This document shows, one piece after another, positions 1-6,310 of a DNA stretch of 10,902 bases. The translations under genes were made by a program, and so were the position numbers. The stretch lies in contig JAKANW010000051.1 of the NCBI GenBank assembly GCA_021823555.1, forward strand, positions 1 to 10,902. The letters are read 5' to 3'. How positions within the stretch are numbered: position 1 is the stretch's first letter; the number at the start of each line of letters is the position of its first letter. Below the pieces are notes generated by a model that was not told where the DNA came from, made no database searches, and was given only the letters and a program-made list of their open reading frames with translations. This DNA comes from Chloroflexota bacterium (GTDB lineage Bacteria; Chloroflexota; Anaerolineae; Anaerolineales; Villigracilaceae).

Positions 1-563
1 AGGAATTTCGATTCTTCCACGAAGTTGCGGAAGCGTTCCGAGACCAGCACGTCGCGCCCATCGCGGACGATGTAGACCAGTTTCGCGTCGGGGTAGACCG
101 CGTGGAGGCCGCGCACAGCTTGTCCGTGGATCGTGGACGAGGGGCTCTTGTCCCCGACGATCATTTTCCCTACGCGGGCTGCATCGCGTTCCATGATGAG
201 GTCCGCCGCGGCGCGCAGGACGAGGGGGGAAAGGTCGCGTCCCTGATTCCAGCGGTTGGATTTGCGCGCCAGCCACTCTTCCGCTTCGGGCGTATCCACC
301 AGGGATTTGAGTAGTGGCTGGCGCGTGAAGAAGTGCGCCTGATAGTTACAGTGAACTTCCGGGTGCAGGCGAGCCAGGCGCATGAGCAGTGTGGTCCCGG
401 AGCGGGCGTGGCCGAAGATGAAGAATTTTTCGCGCGGGAAGAATTGCTTGATCTCCGTCACTTCCTCGTCCGTGATGGCGGGGATGGGATTGCGGCTTTT
501 CTTTTTTGGGTCGCCCTTGAGGAGGATGCGGGCGGCGGATTTGAAACGAGCAAATAATTCCAT
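1..563 (-). CDS. Sulfotransferase family protein, 3' end missing (cut by window edge)
   Basis: Reading leftward from an ATG at 563, 187 codons stay open to the window edge, so the C-terminus is missing. The protein matches PAPS-dependent sulfotransferases. A 5'-phosphosulfate-binding loop, GHARSGTTLL, lies at residues 51-60 after a hydrophobic strand (KFFIF), and DKSPSS lies at 138-143. The 3'-phosphate-binding segment at 163-181 contains IVRDGRDVLVSERFRNF, with the usual Arg and Ser (about R167 and S175). Such enzymes move sulfate from PAPS to a sugar, lipid or protein hydroxyl; this group resembles the bacterial sulfotransferases found in polysaccharide loci. No signal peptide is seen, so it should be cytosolic. 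The start is supported by GGAG at 574-577 on the minus strand, ten bases upstream. It lies downstream of the EamA gene on the same strand. The family call is firm; the substrate is unknown. Confidence 0.88.
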   Translation of the reverse strand, partial: MELFARFKSAARILLKGDPKKKSRNPIPAITDEEVTEIKQFFPREKFFIFGHARSGTTLLMRLARLHPEVHCNYQAHFFTRQPLLKSLVDTPEAEEWLARKSNRWNQGRDLSPLVLRAAADLIMERDAARVGKMIVGDKSPSSTIHGQAVRGLHAVYPDAKLVYIVRDGRDVLVSERFRNFVEESKF

Positions 564-593
564 TTACTGTAATCTCCAAACATCAAGCATGAT

Positions 594-630
594 TTGTGTA
601 AATTTGCAGTCGAATTGCGAATTTACACAA
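594..630. repeat. 14-bp inverted repeat (hairpin or operator) between the EamA and sulfotransferase genes
   Basis: The arms TTGTGTAAATTTGC (594-607) and GCGAATTTACACAA (617-630) are reverse complements apart from one T/G position, with a 9-base loop. The outer 11 bases match perfectly. It begins 7 bases past the EamA stop and ends 31 bases before the sulfotransferase start. The minus-strand side has no run of T after the stem, so it is not a classic intrinsic terminator. An A/T-rich symmetric site of this kind is also typical of a dimeric repressor operator. Role undecided. Confidence 0.6.
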
Positions 631-637
631 TCTCAAT

Positions 638-1093
638 TTATTGCTTCCAATTTAACATCACCAACCCGGCCAGGCAGACCAAAATCCCAATAATATTGAC
701 CCAGTTCAATTTATCCTTGAATACAAAGATCGCCACAGGGACAAGAATGAGCGACGCCACCACGTTGACCAACACCGCGGCCAGGCCGATATTCCAGCCC
801 GAGCGATAGACCAGCAGGAAACCGACTTCCAACCCAACGATGGAAAAAGCCAGCAGGTAACTGGCCCAGTTCAATTGGCGGACTTCAGCGAAAATCCCGC
901 CCTCTGATGGGATAAAGAAGGATAAAAGCAGGGTCAGAAAGAATGCAACGAAGTAAGTCACCATGATCGAAACGGCCGGATTAACTCCGGAGGGCGTCTC
1001 TTTCTGGCTAAAGTGATAGAGCGCGCTCGAACAAACGGCGAGGCTGATGGAGAAATAGAAGAGAAACATGTTTTTCTTCATGTTTGTGGTCAC
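638..1093 (-). CDS. Small EamA/DMT-superfamily membrane protein (single five-helix domain)
   Basis: The product is a very hydrophobic protein of 151 residues, or 147 if it starts at the internal ATG at 1081 (MKKNMFLFYF), which looks the more natural start than the GTG at 1093; neither has a clear Shine-Dalgarno sequence. About five membrane helices are visible, near residues 9-28, 40-62, 77-95, 104-124 and 131-148. The last two, with the loop FKDKLNWVNIIGILVCLAGL, have the look of the EamA repeat of drug/metabolite transporters. Full-length DMT transporters carry two such repeats (about 300 residues), so this is a half-size member that would act as a dimer, like SMR-type or undecaprenyl-sugar flippase subunits. 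Substrate cannot be told. The neighbouring glycan genes make a lipid-sugar or metabolite flippase role conceivable, but that is inference only. Confidence 0.75.
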   Translation of the reverse strand: MTTNMKKNMFLFYFSISLAVCSSALYHFSQKETPSGVNPAVSIMVTYFVAFFLTLLLSFFIPSEGGIFAEVRQLNWASYLLAFSIVGLEVGFLLVYRSGWNIGLAAVLVNVVASLILVPVAIFVFKDKLNWVNIIGILVCLAGLVMLNWKQ

Positions 1094-1126
1094 TCAACTT
1101 CTGGCAGTGAGTGGGGGAACGGTCGT

Positions 1127-1132
1127 ATTATA
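1127..1132 (-). promoter_or_regulatory. Candidate -10 box for the leftward EamA gene
   Basis: On the minus strand this reads TATAAT, preceded by CTG. It lies 34-39 bases upstream of the GTG at 1093. No good -35 hexamer is seen at 16-18 bases, so the call rests on the perfect -10 match and its position in the divergent gap. Confidence 0.4.
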
Positions 1133-1178
1133 CAGGCGAATCATTCCCAGTGTTTTCTTTTGGAGGAGGGGAATTCGG

Positions 1179-1184
1179 TATAAT
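1179..1184 (+). promoter_or_regulatory. Candidate -10 box for the rightward gene run
   Basis: A perfect TATAAT lies 58 bases upstream of the first MNT start at 1243, in the 149-bp gap between divergent genes. The expected -35 region (about 1156-1161) is pyrimidine-rich and a poor match. As the genes downstream are tightly packed, this could be the main promoter of a long operon. Only the box itself is seen. Confidence 0.4.
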
Positions 1185-1242
1185 CAACACAACACGAAAT
1201 TCACCATATTCATTCCCATGCTAAAATTACCGCAGGCATAAA

Positions 1243-1569
1243 ATGAAAAAAGTAACGCAAGAGGCCATTTCGCAATTTGCCCGCCAGATTGCCGAAAAGT
1301 TTAATCCATATAAGATTATCTTGTTCGGCTCGTATGCGTATGGCACGCCAACCCTGGATTCGGACGTGGATATTTTGGTAATCATGCCGTTCAAGGGCCG
1401 CAATCCGGAAAAGGCCACTGAAATTTGGATGGCTACAAGGCCGAAGTTCCCTACAGATATTATGGTGCGTAAGCCCAGCGAGATCAAGAAGCGGCTTCAA
1501 ATGGGGGACTTCTTTTTGCGTGAAATTACTGAAAGGGGCAAGGTGCTTTATGAAGCCGTTGACGCGTGA
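1243..1569 (+). CDS. MNT-type minimal nucleotidyltransferase (first MNT/HEPN pair)
   Basis: A protein of 108 residues, the usual size for minimal nucleotidyltransferases of the DNA polymerase beta fold. The core motif is GSYAYGTPTLDSDVDILV at residues 29-46: G29-S30 bind the triphosphate, and D41 and D43 form the metal-binding DxD. A third acidic residue is present at D72 in TDIMV, so the catalytic triad looks complete. Proteins of this family sit beside a HEPN gene and in studied cases act as the antitoxin, some by adding AMP to the HEPN toxin. The HEPN partner follows with a 20-bp overlap. The start ATG at 1243 lacks a Shine-Dalgarno sequence. The family is certain; the antitoxin role is inferred from family and pairing. 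Confidence 0.9.
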   Translation: MKKVTQEAISQFARQIAEKFNPYKIILFGSYAYGTPTLDSDVDILVIMPFKGRNPEKATEIWMATRPKFPTDIMVRKPSEIKKRLQMGDFFLREITERGKVLYEAVDA

Positions 1570-1933
1570 ATGGGTTGATAAAGCCAAACAGGATTGGACT
1601 TCTTTACAGCGCGAAATCCGCGCCCGCAAGAATCCGAACTATGACGCGGCATGTTTCTTCGCGCAGCAATGTGTGGAGAAATATCTTAAGGCGCGCCTGA
1701 TCGAGGCGGAGATTTATTTTAAAAAGGTTCACGATTTAACTTATTTGCTGGAACTAACCTTGCCGGTTGAGCCGCTTTGGTCCTCCTATGAACAGGAATT
1801 GCGTTTGCTCACGGATTATGCGGTGGAATTTCGCTATCCGGGAGCATCGGCAGATTTGGAAATTGCGAAGAATTCCTGGAACGTTTGTAAAAGTTTCCGC
1901 ATCTCGGCGCGCCAAAGTTTGGGATTAAAATAA
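1550..1933 (+). CDS. HEPN domain protein (partner of the first MNT)
   Basis: The protein has 127 residues from the ATG at 1550, preferred over an in-frame ATG at 1520 because the resulting N-terminus (MKPLTREWVDKAKQDW) is typical of the family and AAGG lies just upstream. Family signs are the helix with CFFAQQCVEKYLKA (35-48), HDLTYLL (61-67) and FRYPG (94-98), placing it in the HEPN group that pairs with minimal nucleotidyltransferases. The R-X4-6-H ribonuclease motif of classical HEPN toxins is absent: the only histidine is H61, with no arginine 5-7 residues before it. It may therefore lack RNase activity, or use other residues. Its stop shares one base with the start of the next gene (TAATG), so translation is probably coupled to the cytidylyltransferase. 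Confidence 0.88.
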   Translation: MKPLTREWVDKAKQDWTSLQREIRARKNPNYDAACFFAQQCVEKYLKARLIEAEIYFKKVHDLTYLLELTLPVEPLWSSYEQELRLLTDYAVEFRYPGASADLEIAKNSWNVCKSFRISARQSLGLK

Positions 1934-2604
1934 TGACGCGCCTCGCCGCCCTCGTTCCCATGCGTCATCACAGCCAGCGCGTGCCTGGCAAGAATTACCG
2001 CCTGCTGGCGGGAAAGCCGTTATTTCATCACATCATCGAGACCCTGTTGGCTGTGCCTGAGATCGAGACCGTGATGGTGGATACCGATTCCGAGCCGGTG
2101 ATGGATGGCCTGCGCCAGCATTTCCCGCAGGTGAAGATCATCCGGCGCCCCGAAGCTTTGCGCGCCGATGATGTGCCGATGAACGACATCCTCCTGCACG
2201 ATACCGCGCAAGCCGAAGCAGATTTTTACCTTCAAACACACAGCACCAATCCGCTGCTCAAAGCGGGGACCATCGCGCGCTGCATTCAAACCTTTTTCGA
2301 GGACTACCCCAAATATGATTCGCTCTTTTCAGTGACGCGTTTGCAAACGCGCCTGTATTTCCAGGATGGCCGCGCCATCAACCACAATCCGCTCGAACTG
2401 ATCCAGACCCAGGATTTGCCGCCGGTCTACGAGGAGAATTCCTGCCTGTATCTTTTTACGCGCCAGAATTTGGTCCAGCGCCGCCATCGCATCGGCTCCA
2501 GCCCGCTGATGTTCGAGATCCCTGCCGAAGAAGCCTGGGACATTGACGAAGAATTGGATTTCGCCATCGCTGATTTCCTCCTGAGCAAACAAAGTCGAAA
2601 ATGA
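1933..2604 (+). CDS. CMP-sugar synthetase-like acylneuraminate cytidylyltransferase
   Basis: A 223-residue protein of the cytidylyltransferase family that activates sialic acid-like or KDO-type sugars by joining them to CMP from CTP. The N-terminal nucleotide-binding signature is present as RHHSQRVPGKN (11-21), with S14, R16, G19, K20 and N21 conserved. It is followed by DTDS (50-53), RPEALRADD (72-80), QTHSTNPLL (101-109), EENSCLYLF (168-176) and WDIDEELDF (202-210), whose aspartates match the metal-binding pair. Length equals that of single-domain NeuA-like enzymes, so no extra esterase or phosphatase domain. It should be cytosolic. It overlaps the HEPN stop by one base and the next gene by four (ATGA), implying one transcript. 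Whether the sugar is sialic, legionaminic, pseudaminic or KDO-like cannot be read from sequence, so no symbol is given. Confidence 0.9.
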   Translation: MTRLAALVPMRHHSQRVPGKNYRLLAGKPLFHHIIETLLAVPEIETVMVDTDSEPVMDGLRQHFPQVKIIRRPEALRADDVPMNDILLHDTAQAEADFYLQTHSTNPLLKAGTIARCIQTFFEDYPKYDSLFSVTRLQTRLYFQDGRAINHNPLELIQTQDLPPVYEENSCLYLFTRQNLVQRRHRIGSSPLMFEIPAEEAWDIDEELDFAIADFLLSKQSRK

Positions 2605-4142
2605 ATCACTGGAATCGAATAAAAACCATTACAGGACGCCTGCTTTCCGTGCCCTGGTATCCCATCGTGTTTAGCGCCTATCCTGTGTTGGCCCTGCTGT
2701 CCGAAAATATCGGACAGGTGCAGGCCAGCGCAGCCCTGCGTCCGTTGTTGGTCACGGTCGCTGCGGCAAGCCTCCTGTATTTGCTGCTGCGCCTGCTATT
2801 GCGGGATTGGCACCGCGCCGCGTTTTTGTCCACTTTACTGATGGCGCTGTTTTTCTCTTATGGACACGCTTATAACCTGCTGATCGAGCAGTTCCCCAAA
2901 ATAAATCTCACGCCGTGGACGCTGTCGAGCGGGGGTGTTTTAGCGGTGCTCGCCGTCTGGTGGGTGACGCGGCCCAAGGCCGCGTTTGCCTCGTCAGCTT
3001 GGGGGTTTAACGTGATCGCCCTGGGGTTGGTGATCGCTGCTTTGGCGGGGACAAATTTCGGTCCCGCGCCGAAGCGCAAGGGGGCGCTTCCCGCAGACAA
3101 CGCACCAGTCGAGCCTGGCCTGGTCAAACCGCAGGATCCACCCGATGTCTATTATTTCATCCTGGATTCGTATGCACGCCAGGACCTGCTCCAGGAAGCC
3201 TATGGCTTCGATAACAGCGGGTTTATCCAGGCGCTCCAGCAGCGCGGGTTTTACGTGGCCGGCTGCGGCCAGAGCAATTATGGGCGTACCGAGCTTTCAC
3301 TGGCTTCGTCGCTCAACATGTCGTATTTGCAGGGACTGGACCACGAGTTCACGCCCGATAACATTGACCGCACGACCTTGTGGGATTCGTTGAAGCACAG
3401 CGCGGCGCGGGCGAACTTCGAGAGCTTGGGTTATAAGATCGTGAACTTTGCCAACGGCTTTGCCTGGATGGAGTTGACCGACGCCGACGAGTTCCTCTCG
3501 CCGCCGCCGCTTTCCTCGGGCATGACCGAGTTCGAGGGCTTGTACCTGCAAACCACGTTGGCGCGGCGCTTGCAGGATTTGGGATGGCTCGACCCCGATG
3601 CAATCATGGCGCAAAATTACCGCGACCGGTTTGAGTTTGACTTTAACAGCATGAACCAGCTGGCGGCGGATCCCGCCCCGACCTTTGCCTACATCCACGT
3701 GCTCGCGCCGCACCCGCCATTTGTATTCGGCCCGCACGGCGAGCCGACCAATCCCGACGATTATTGGAACGAACAGCGCATTTATCCTTCCGACCTGTAT
3801 GCCAAAGGGTATACGAATGAACTGCCTTATCTTAACCAGCGCATCCTGGACGCGGTGGATATCCTGATCAAGAATTCTCCCACGCCGCCGGTCATCATTT
3901 TGCAGGGCGATCATGGCCCGTGGGTCCAGCCGAACCCGCAGCACTTTATGATCTTCAACGCCTACTACCTGCCCGGCCATACCGACCAGCTCTACCCGAC
4001 CATCACACCCGTCAACACCTTCCGCCTGGTGTTCGACGCCTACTTCGGCGGGAAGTATGATATGCTCAAAGATGTCAGCTATGATTCGCCGGTGCCGGAT
4101 CTGTTCAATTTCACGACCGTTCCCAATCCTTGCGAGAAATAA
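2601..4142 (+). CDS. Membrane-anchored alkaline-phosphatase-superfamily (sulfatase/LTA synthase-like) protein
   Basis: A 513-residue protein with an N-terminal membrane domain of about five helices (near 15-36, 44-67, 72-95, 106-123, 131-151), a proline-rich linker (152-180) and a large extracytoplasmic catalytic domain. Candidate metal ligands are D189 in YYFILDSY, H366 and H371 in IHVLAPHPPF, and D437-H438 in ILQGDHGPW. The likely nucleophile is T230 in NYGRTELSLASSLN. The C/S-x-P-x-R sulfatase signature is absent, so true sulfatase activity is doubtful; a threonine nucleophile is typical of phosphotransferases such as lipoteichoic acid synthase, MdoB and lipid A phosphoethanolamine transferases. 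Its job may be to add or remove a phospho-group on the glycan outside the membrane. The ATG overlaps the previous stop by four bases; the next gene starts immediately after its stop. Confidence 0.8.
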   Translation: MNHWNRIKTITGRLLSVPWYPIVFSAYPVLALLSENIGQVQASAALRPLLVTVAAASLLYLLLRLLLRDWHRAAFLSTLLMALFFSYGHAYNLLIEQFPKINLTPWTLSSGGVLAVLAVWWVTRPKAAFASSAWGFNVIALGLVIAALAGTNFGPAPKRKGALPADNAPVEPGLVKPQDPPDVYYFILDSYARQDLLQEAYGFDNSGFIQALQQRGFYVAGCGQSNYGRTELSLASSLNMSYLQGLDHEFTPDNIDRTTLWDSLKHSAARANFESLGYKIVNFANGFAWMELTDADEFLSPPPLSSGMTEFEGLYLQTTLARRLQDLGWLDPDAIMAQNYRDRFEFDFNSMNQLAADPAPTFAYIHVLAPHPPFVFGPHGEPTNPDDYWNEQRIYPSDLYAKGYTNELPYLNQRILDAVDILIKNSPTPPVIILQGDHGPWVQPNPQHFMIFNAYYLPGHTDQLYPTITPVNTFRLVFDAYFGGKYDMLKDVSYDSPVPDLFNFTTVPNPCEK

Positions 4143-5102
4143 ATGCCGACTGTTTTGCTCACTGCCCCCTACATGATTCCCTTTCTCGAACGCTTCCGAC
4201 CCGTCTTCGAGAAATACGGTCTTGGCTTGATCGTGCCCGACGTGCAGGAACGAATGGAAGAAGCCGACCTGTTGAAATATGCCGGTCAATTCGACGGCGC
4301 CATTTGTGGGGATGACCGTTACACCGAGCGCGTCATCGCCGCCTGTGCTCCCCGTTTAAAAGTCATTTCCAAGTGGGGGACCGGGGTCGACTCCATCGAC
4401 GCCTCAGCCTGTTCCCGTTATGGAATTAAATTGGGCCGCACCCCGAATGCCTTCACCACTCCCGTGGCGGACACGGTGCTCGGCTACCTGCTGGCCTTTG
4501 CCCGCCGCGGCCCGTGGATGGACATGGCTATGAAGCGTGGCGAATGGAAAAAGATCCCCGGCCGCGCGCTGAGCGAATGCACCCTCGGCGTGGTCGGCGT
4601 GGGTAACATCGGTAAGGCCGTGACTCGCCGTGCGCGAGCCTTCGGCATGAAAGTTTACGGCACCGACATCGTGGACATTGACCATGTCTTCATCAGCGAG
4701 TCGAGCATCGAGATGACCGATCTCAAAACGTTGCTGTTAAATTCGGATTTCGTCTCCATCAACTGCGACCTCAATCCCAGCTCCCATCACCTGATGAACG
4801 CTGATACCTTCGCGCTGATGAAGCCGACCGCCGTGCTGATCAACACCGCTCGCGGCCCCATCGTCGAGGAGAAAGCGCTGATCACTGCATTGCAATCAGG
4901 CCGTATCGCAGGCGCGGCCCTGGACGTGTTTGAATTTGAGCCATTGCCCAAAGAAAGTCCGCTCTTGAAGATGGACAACGTTCTGCTCGCCCCGCACAAC
5001 TCCAACTCCAGCCCCACAGCCTGGGAGCGCATTCACTGGAATACGATCAGGAATCTGGTCGAGGGGTTGGGGATGCAGTATTCAGTGACCAGTGGTCAGT
5101 GA
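4143..5102 (+). CDS. D-isomer-specific 2-hydroxyacid dehydrogenase (phosphoglycerate dehydrogenase-like)
   Basis: A 319-residue NAD-dependent dehydrogenase that interconverts a 2-hydroxy acid and a 2-keto acid. The substrate-side motif KWGTGVDSID (77-86) is followed by the Rossmann fingerprint GVGNIG (152-157), with D175 at the end of the second strand suggesting NAD over NADP. The catalytic set is R237 in NTARGPIVEE, E266 in DVFEFEPL and H285 in LLAPHNSNSS. Length fits the short form without the ACT or regulatory domain of serine-pathway SerA. Starting directly after the previous stop, it belongs to the operon and may make an acidic sugar precursor or D-lactate-like substituent; substrate unknown. 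The last residues (SVTSGQ) and the stop are written in a heptamer tandem repeat that runs on downstream, so the natural C-terminus may have been altered by repeat growth. Confidence 0.9.
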   Translation: MPTVLLTAPYMIPFLERFRPVFEKYGLGLIVPDVQERMEEADLLKYAGQFDGAICGDDRYTERVIAACAPRLKVISKWGTGVDSIDASACSRYGIKLGRTPNAFTTPVADTVLGYLLAFARRGPWMDMAMKRGEWKKIPGRALSECTLGVVGVGNIGKAVTRRARAFGMKVYGTDIVDIDHVFISESSIEMTDLKTLLLNSDFVSINCDLNPSSHHLMNADTFALMKPTAVLINTARGPIVEEKALITALQSGRIAGAALDVFEFEPLPKESPLLKMDNVLLAPHNSNSSPTAWERIHWNTIRNLVEGLGMQYSVTSGQ

Positions 5103-5116
5103 TCAGTTTTCAGTCG
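5082..5116 (+). repeat. Heptamer tandem repeat, consensus TCAGTGA, spanning a stop codon
   Basis: Five successive 7-base units (starting 5082, 5089, 5096, 5103, 5110) share the core CAGT. Units 1 and 3 are identical (TCAGTGA); the others differ at one to three positions. The dehydrogenase stop (5100-5102) lies in the third unit. Inside the array TGACCA (5086-5091) and TGGTCA (5093-5098) form a small palindrome. Confidence 0.65.
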
Positions 5117-5156
5117 ACCTTCAACCTTTCAACTTTCAAACCTGGAACCTTAAACC
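5117..5156 (+). repeat. Second short tandem repeat, consensus ACCTTCA, ending at a start codon
   Basis: Directly abutting the previous array, about five 7-8-base units related to ACCTTCA fill the rest of the gap, up to the ATG of the SDR gene at 5157. Units drift more here (ACCTTTCA, ACTTTCA, AACCTGGA, ACCTTAA). It leaves no room for a Shine-Dalgarno sequence before the SDR start. Confidence 0.5.
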
Positions 5157-5948
5157 ATGACTAAAACCATTCTCATCACCGGCGCGGCAGGGGGGATCGG
5201 CCGTGCAACCGTTGCTCTCTTTACCCAAAAAGGCTGGCAGGTGATCGGCGTGGACCGCAATCCCTTCGCCCTCCCGAAAGAGCATCGGGACGATGTGAGC
5301 GAAGTCGAAGGGTTCCCGCAAAACGGCCTTTTCATCCAGTCCGACATTGCCCGCCCGGAAGACATGCACTCCATCTTCGAGCAGGCACATGCCTTCACCA
5401 CAAGCCTCGACGCTCTGGTCAACAACGCTGCCATGCAGATCGCCAAACCGCTGCTGGAAACCACCGTCGAAGAGTGGGACGCGGTCATGGCCGCCAACTT
5501 GCGCTCGGTCTTCCTGGGAGTCAAGCTGGCCTACCCATTGCTCAAGGCCCAGGGCGGAGCGGCGGTGGTCAATGTCTCTTCCGTCCATGCTATTCAGACC
5601 TCTGCCAACATTGCCGCCTACGCCGCCTCCAAGGGCGGATTGCTGGCGTTGACACGTGCCATGGCGATTGAGTTCGCGCCCGATAATATCCGCGTCAACG
5701 CTATCTTGCCCGGCGCGGTGGATACGCCCATGCTGCGCGCCGGACTGAGCCGCGGCCACCTAAGCGGGACAAAGATAGAGGAACGCCTCGACAACCTGGC
5801 TCGCAAGACCGTCAGCGGTAAAATCGGCCAGCCCGCCGAGATCGCCCACGCCATCTACTTCCTGGCCGATAACGAACAGTCCTCGTTCATGACGGGTCAG
5901 GCGCTCGTGGTGGATGGCGGTGCGACAGCGAGGTTGAGCACGGAATAG
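5157..5948 (+). CDS. Short-chain dehydrogenase/reductase (classical SDR)
   Basis: A 263-residue classical SDR, an NAD(P)-dependent oxidoreductase of a hydroxyl/keto group. The cofactor loop is TGAAGGIG (8-15); D33 at the second strand end favours NAD. NNAA (89-92), N114, S142, and Y155/K159 in YAASK supply the full catalytic tetrad, and the C-terminal MTGQALVVDGG (245-255) is the usual family end. Together with the cytidylyltransferase upstream it recalls the PtmA/PtmB pairing of Campylobacter legionaminic acid loci, where an SDR accompanies the CMP-sugar synthetase; a sugar-precursor role here is inference. The gene is complete, but a second, frameshifted copy of its last 48 codons lies at 6716-6859 behind an inserted MNT/HEPN pair, so its 3' end may itself be recombinant. 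Start ATG follows a tandem repeat without a Shine-Dalgarno sequence. Confidence 0.93.
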   Translation: MTKTILITGAAGGIGRATVALFTQKGWQVIGVDRNPFALPKEHRDDVSEVEGFPQNGLFIQSDIARPEDMHSIFEQAHAFTTSLDALVNNAAMQIAKPLLETTVEEWDAVMAANLRSVFLGVKLAYPLLKAQGGAAVVNVSSVHAIQTSANIAAYAASKGGLLALTRAMAIEFAPDNIRVNAILPGAVDTPMLRAGLSRGHLSGTKIEERLDNLARKTVSGKIGQPAEIAHAIYFLADNEQSSFMTGQALVVDGGATARLSTE

Positions 5949-5968
5949 GTTTTGCCCATCAAAGAAGT

Positions 5969-5974
5969 TATAAT
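5969..5974 (+). promoter_or_regulatory. Candidate -10 box giving a near-leaderless MNT transcript
   Basis: A perfect TATAAT ends six bases before the ATG at 5981. Transcription would start about at the ATG, giving a leaderless message. TTGCCC at 5952-5957 resembles a -35 box but is only 11 bases away, too close for a normal promoter. Confidence 0.4.
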
Positions 5975-5980
5975 TGGATT

Positions 5981-6310
5981 ATGAAAAAATTACGTCCCAG
6001 AGTACGCGCTCTAAAACTTGCGAAGGAAGTCCGCATTCGCTTGACCAGGGAATTGGGACAGCCCGTCAAAGTCATTATGTTCGGCTCACAAGCGCGCGGC
6101 GATGCGACCAAAGAGTCTGACATTGATCTGCTTGTCGTCCTTCCCGTTATCAACGCTACTACGATGAGACTTGCCTCTGATATTGCCTGGGATGTGGGTT
6201 TCGACGCGGGCAAGTTCATTTCCGTTATCCCCGACACGAAAGAACAGATGAAGCGTTTTGCTTTCCTGCCTTTTTATCAAAATATCAAGCGAGAGGGGAT
6301 CGCGGTATGA
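5981..6310 (+). CDS. MNT-type minimal nucleotidyltransferase (second MNT/HEPN pair)
   Basis: A 109-residue polymerase-beta-fold minimal nucleotidyltransferase. The core motif MFGSQARGDATKESDIDLLV has G35-S36 and the metal pair D47/D49. At the position where many relatives carry the third aspartate (about residue 78, in GKFISVIP) a lysine is seen, so catalysis may be weakened; this alignment is by eye. It is not a recent copy of the first MNT: outside the motif the two differ almost throughout. Its stop overlaps the following HEPN start by four bases (ATGA). As the likely antitoxin of the pair it would be co-translated with its partner. The pair lies between two copies of the SDR 3' end, so it was probably acquired as a unit. 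Confidence 0.9.
   Translation: MKKLRPRVRALKLAKEVRIRLTRELGQPVKVIMFGSQARGDATKESDIDLLVVLPVINATTMRLASDIAWDVGFDAGKFISVIPDTKEQMKRFAFLPFYQNIKREGIAV

Noticed and set aside
102..557. Small plus-strand frames at the left edge
   Set aside because: They overlap the minus-strand sulfotransferase, whose PAPS-binding motifs are intact.
594..630. BirA-type operator
   Set aside because: The arm TTGTGTAAATT only loosely recalls TTGTAAACC, the arms are the wrong sequence and no biotin gene is near.
1218..1241. Leader peptide starting at the ATG at 1218 ahead of the first MNT
   Set aside because: Seven codons before a stop, no Shine-Dalgarno sequence, no sign of attenuation structure.
1520..1549. Earlier start for the first HEPN at 1520
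   Set aside because: Adds ten residues not typical of the family and deepens the overlap with the MNT gene; the ATG at 1550 has AAGG upstream.
3297..4289. Long open frame of 330 codons on the minus strand
   Set aside because: It lies antisense to the phosphatase-superfamily gene, has Arg/Val/Gly-rich low-information content without motifs, and is explained by codon bias of the real gene.
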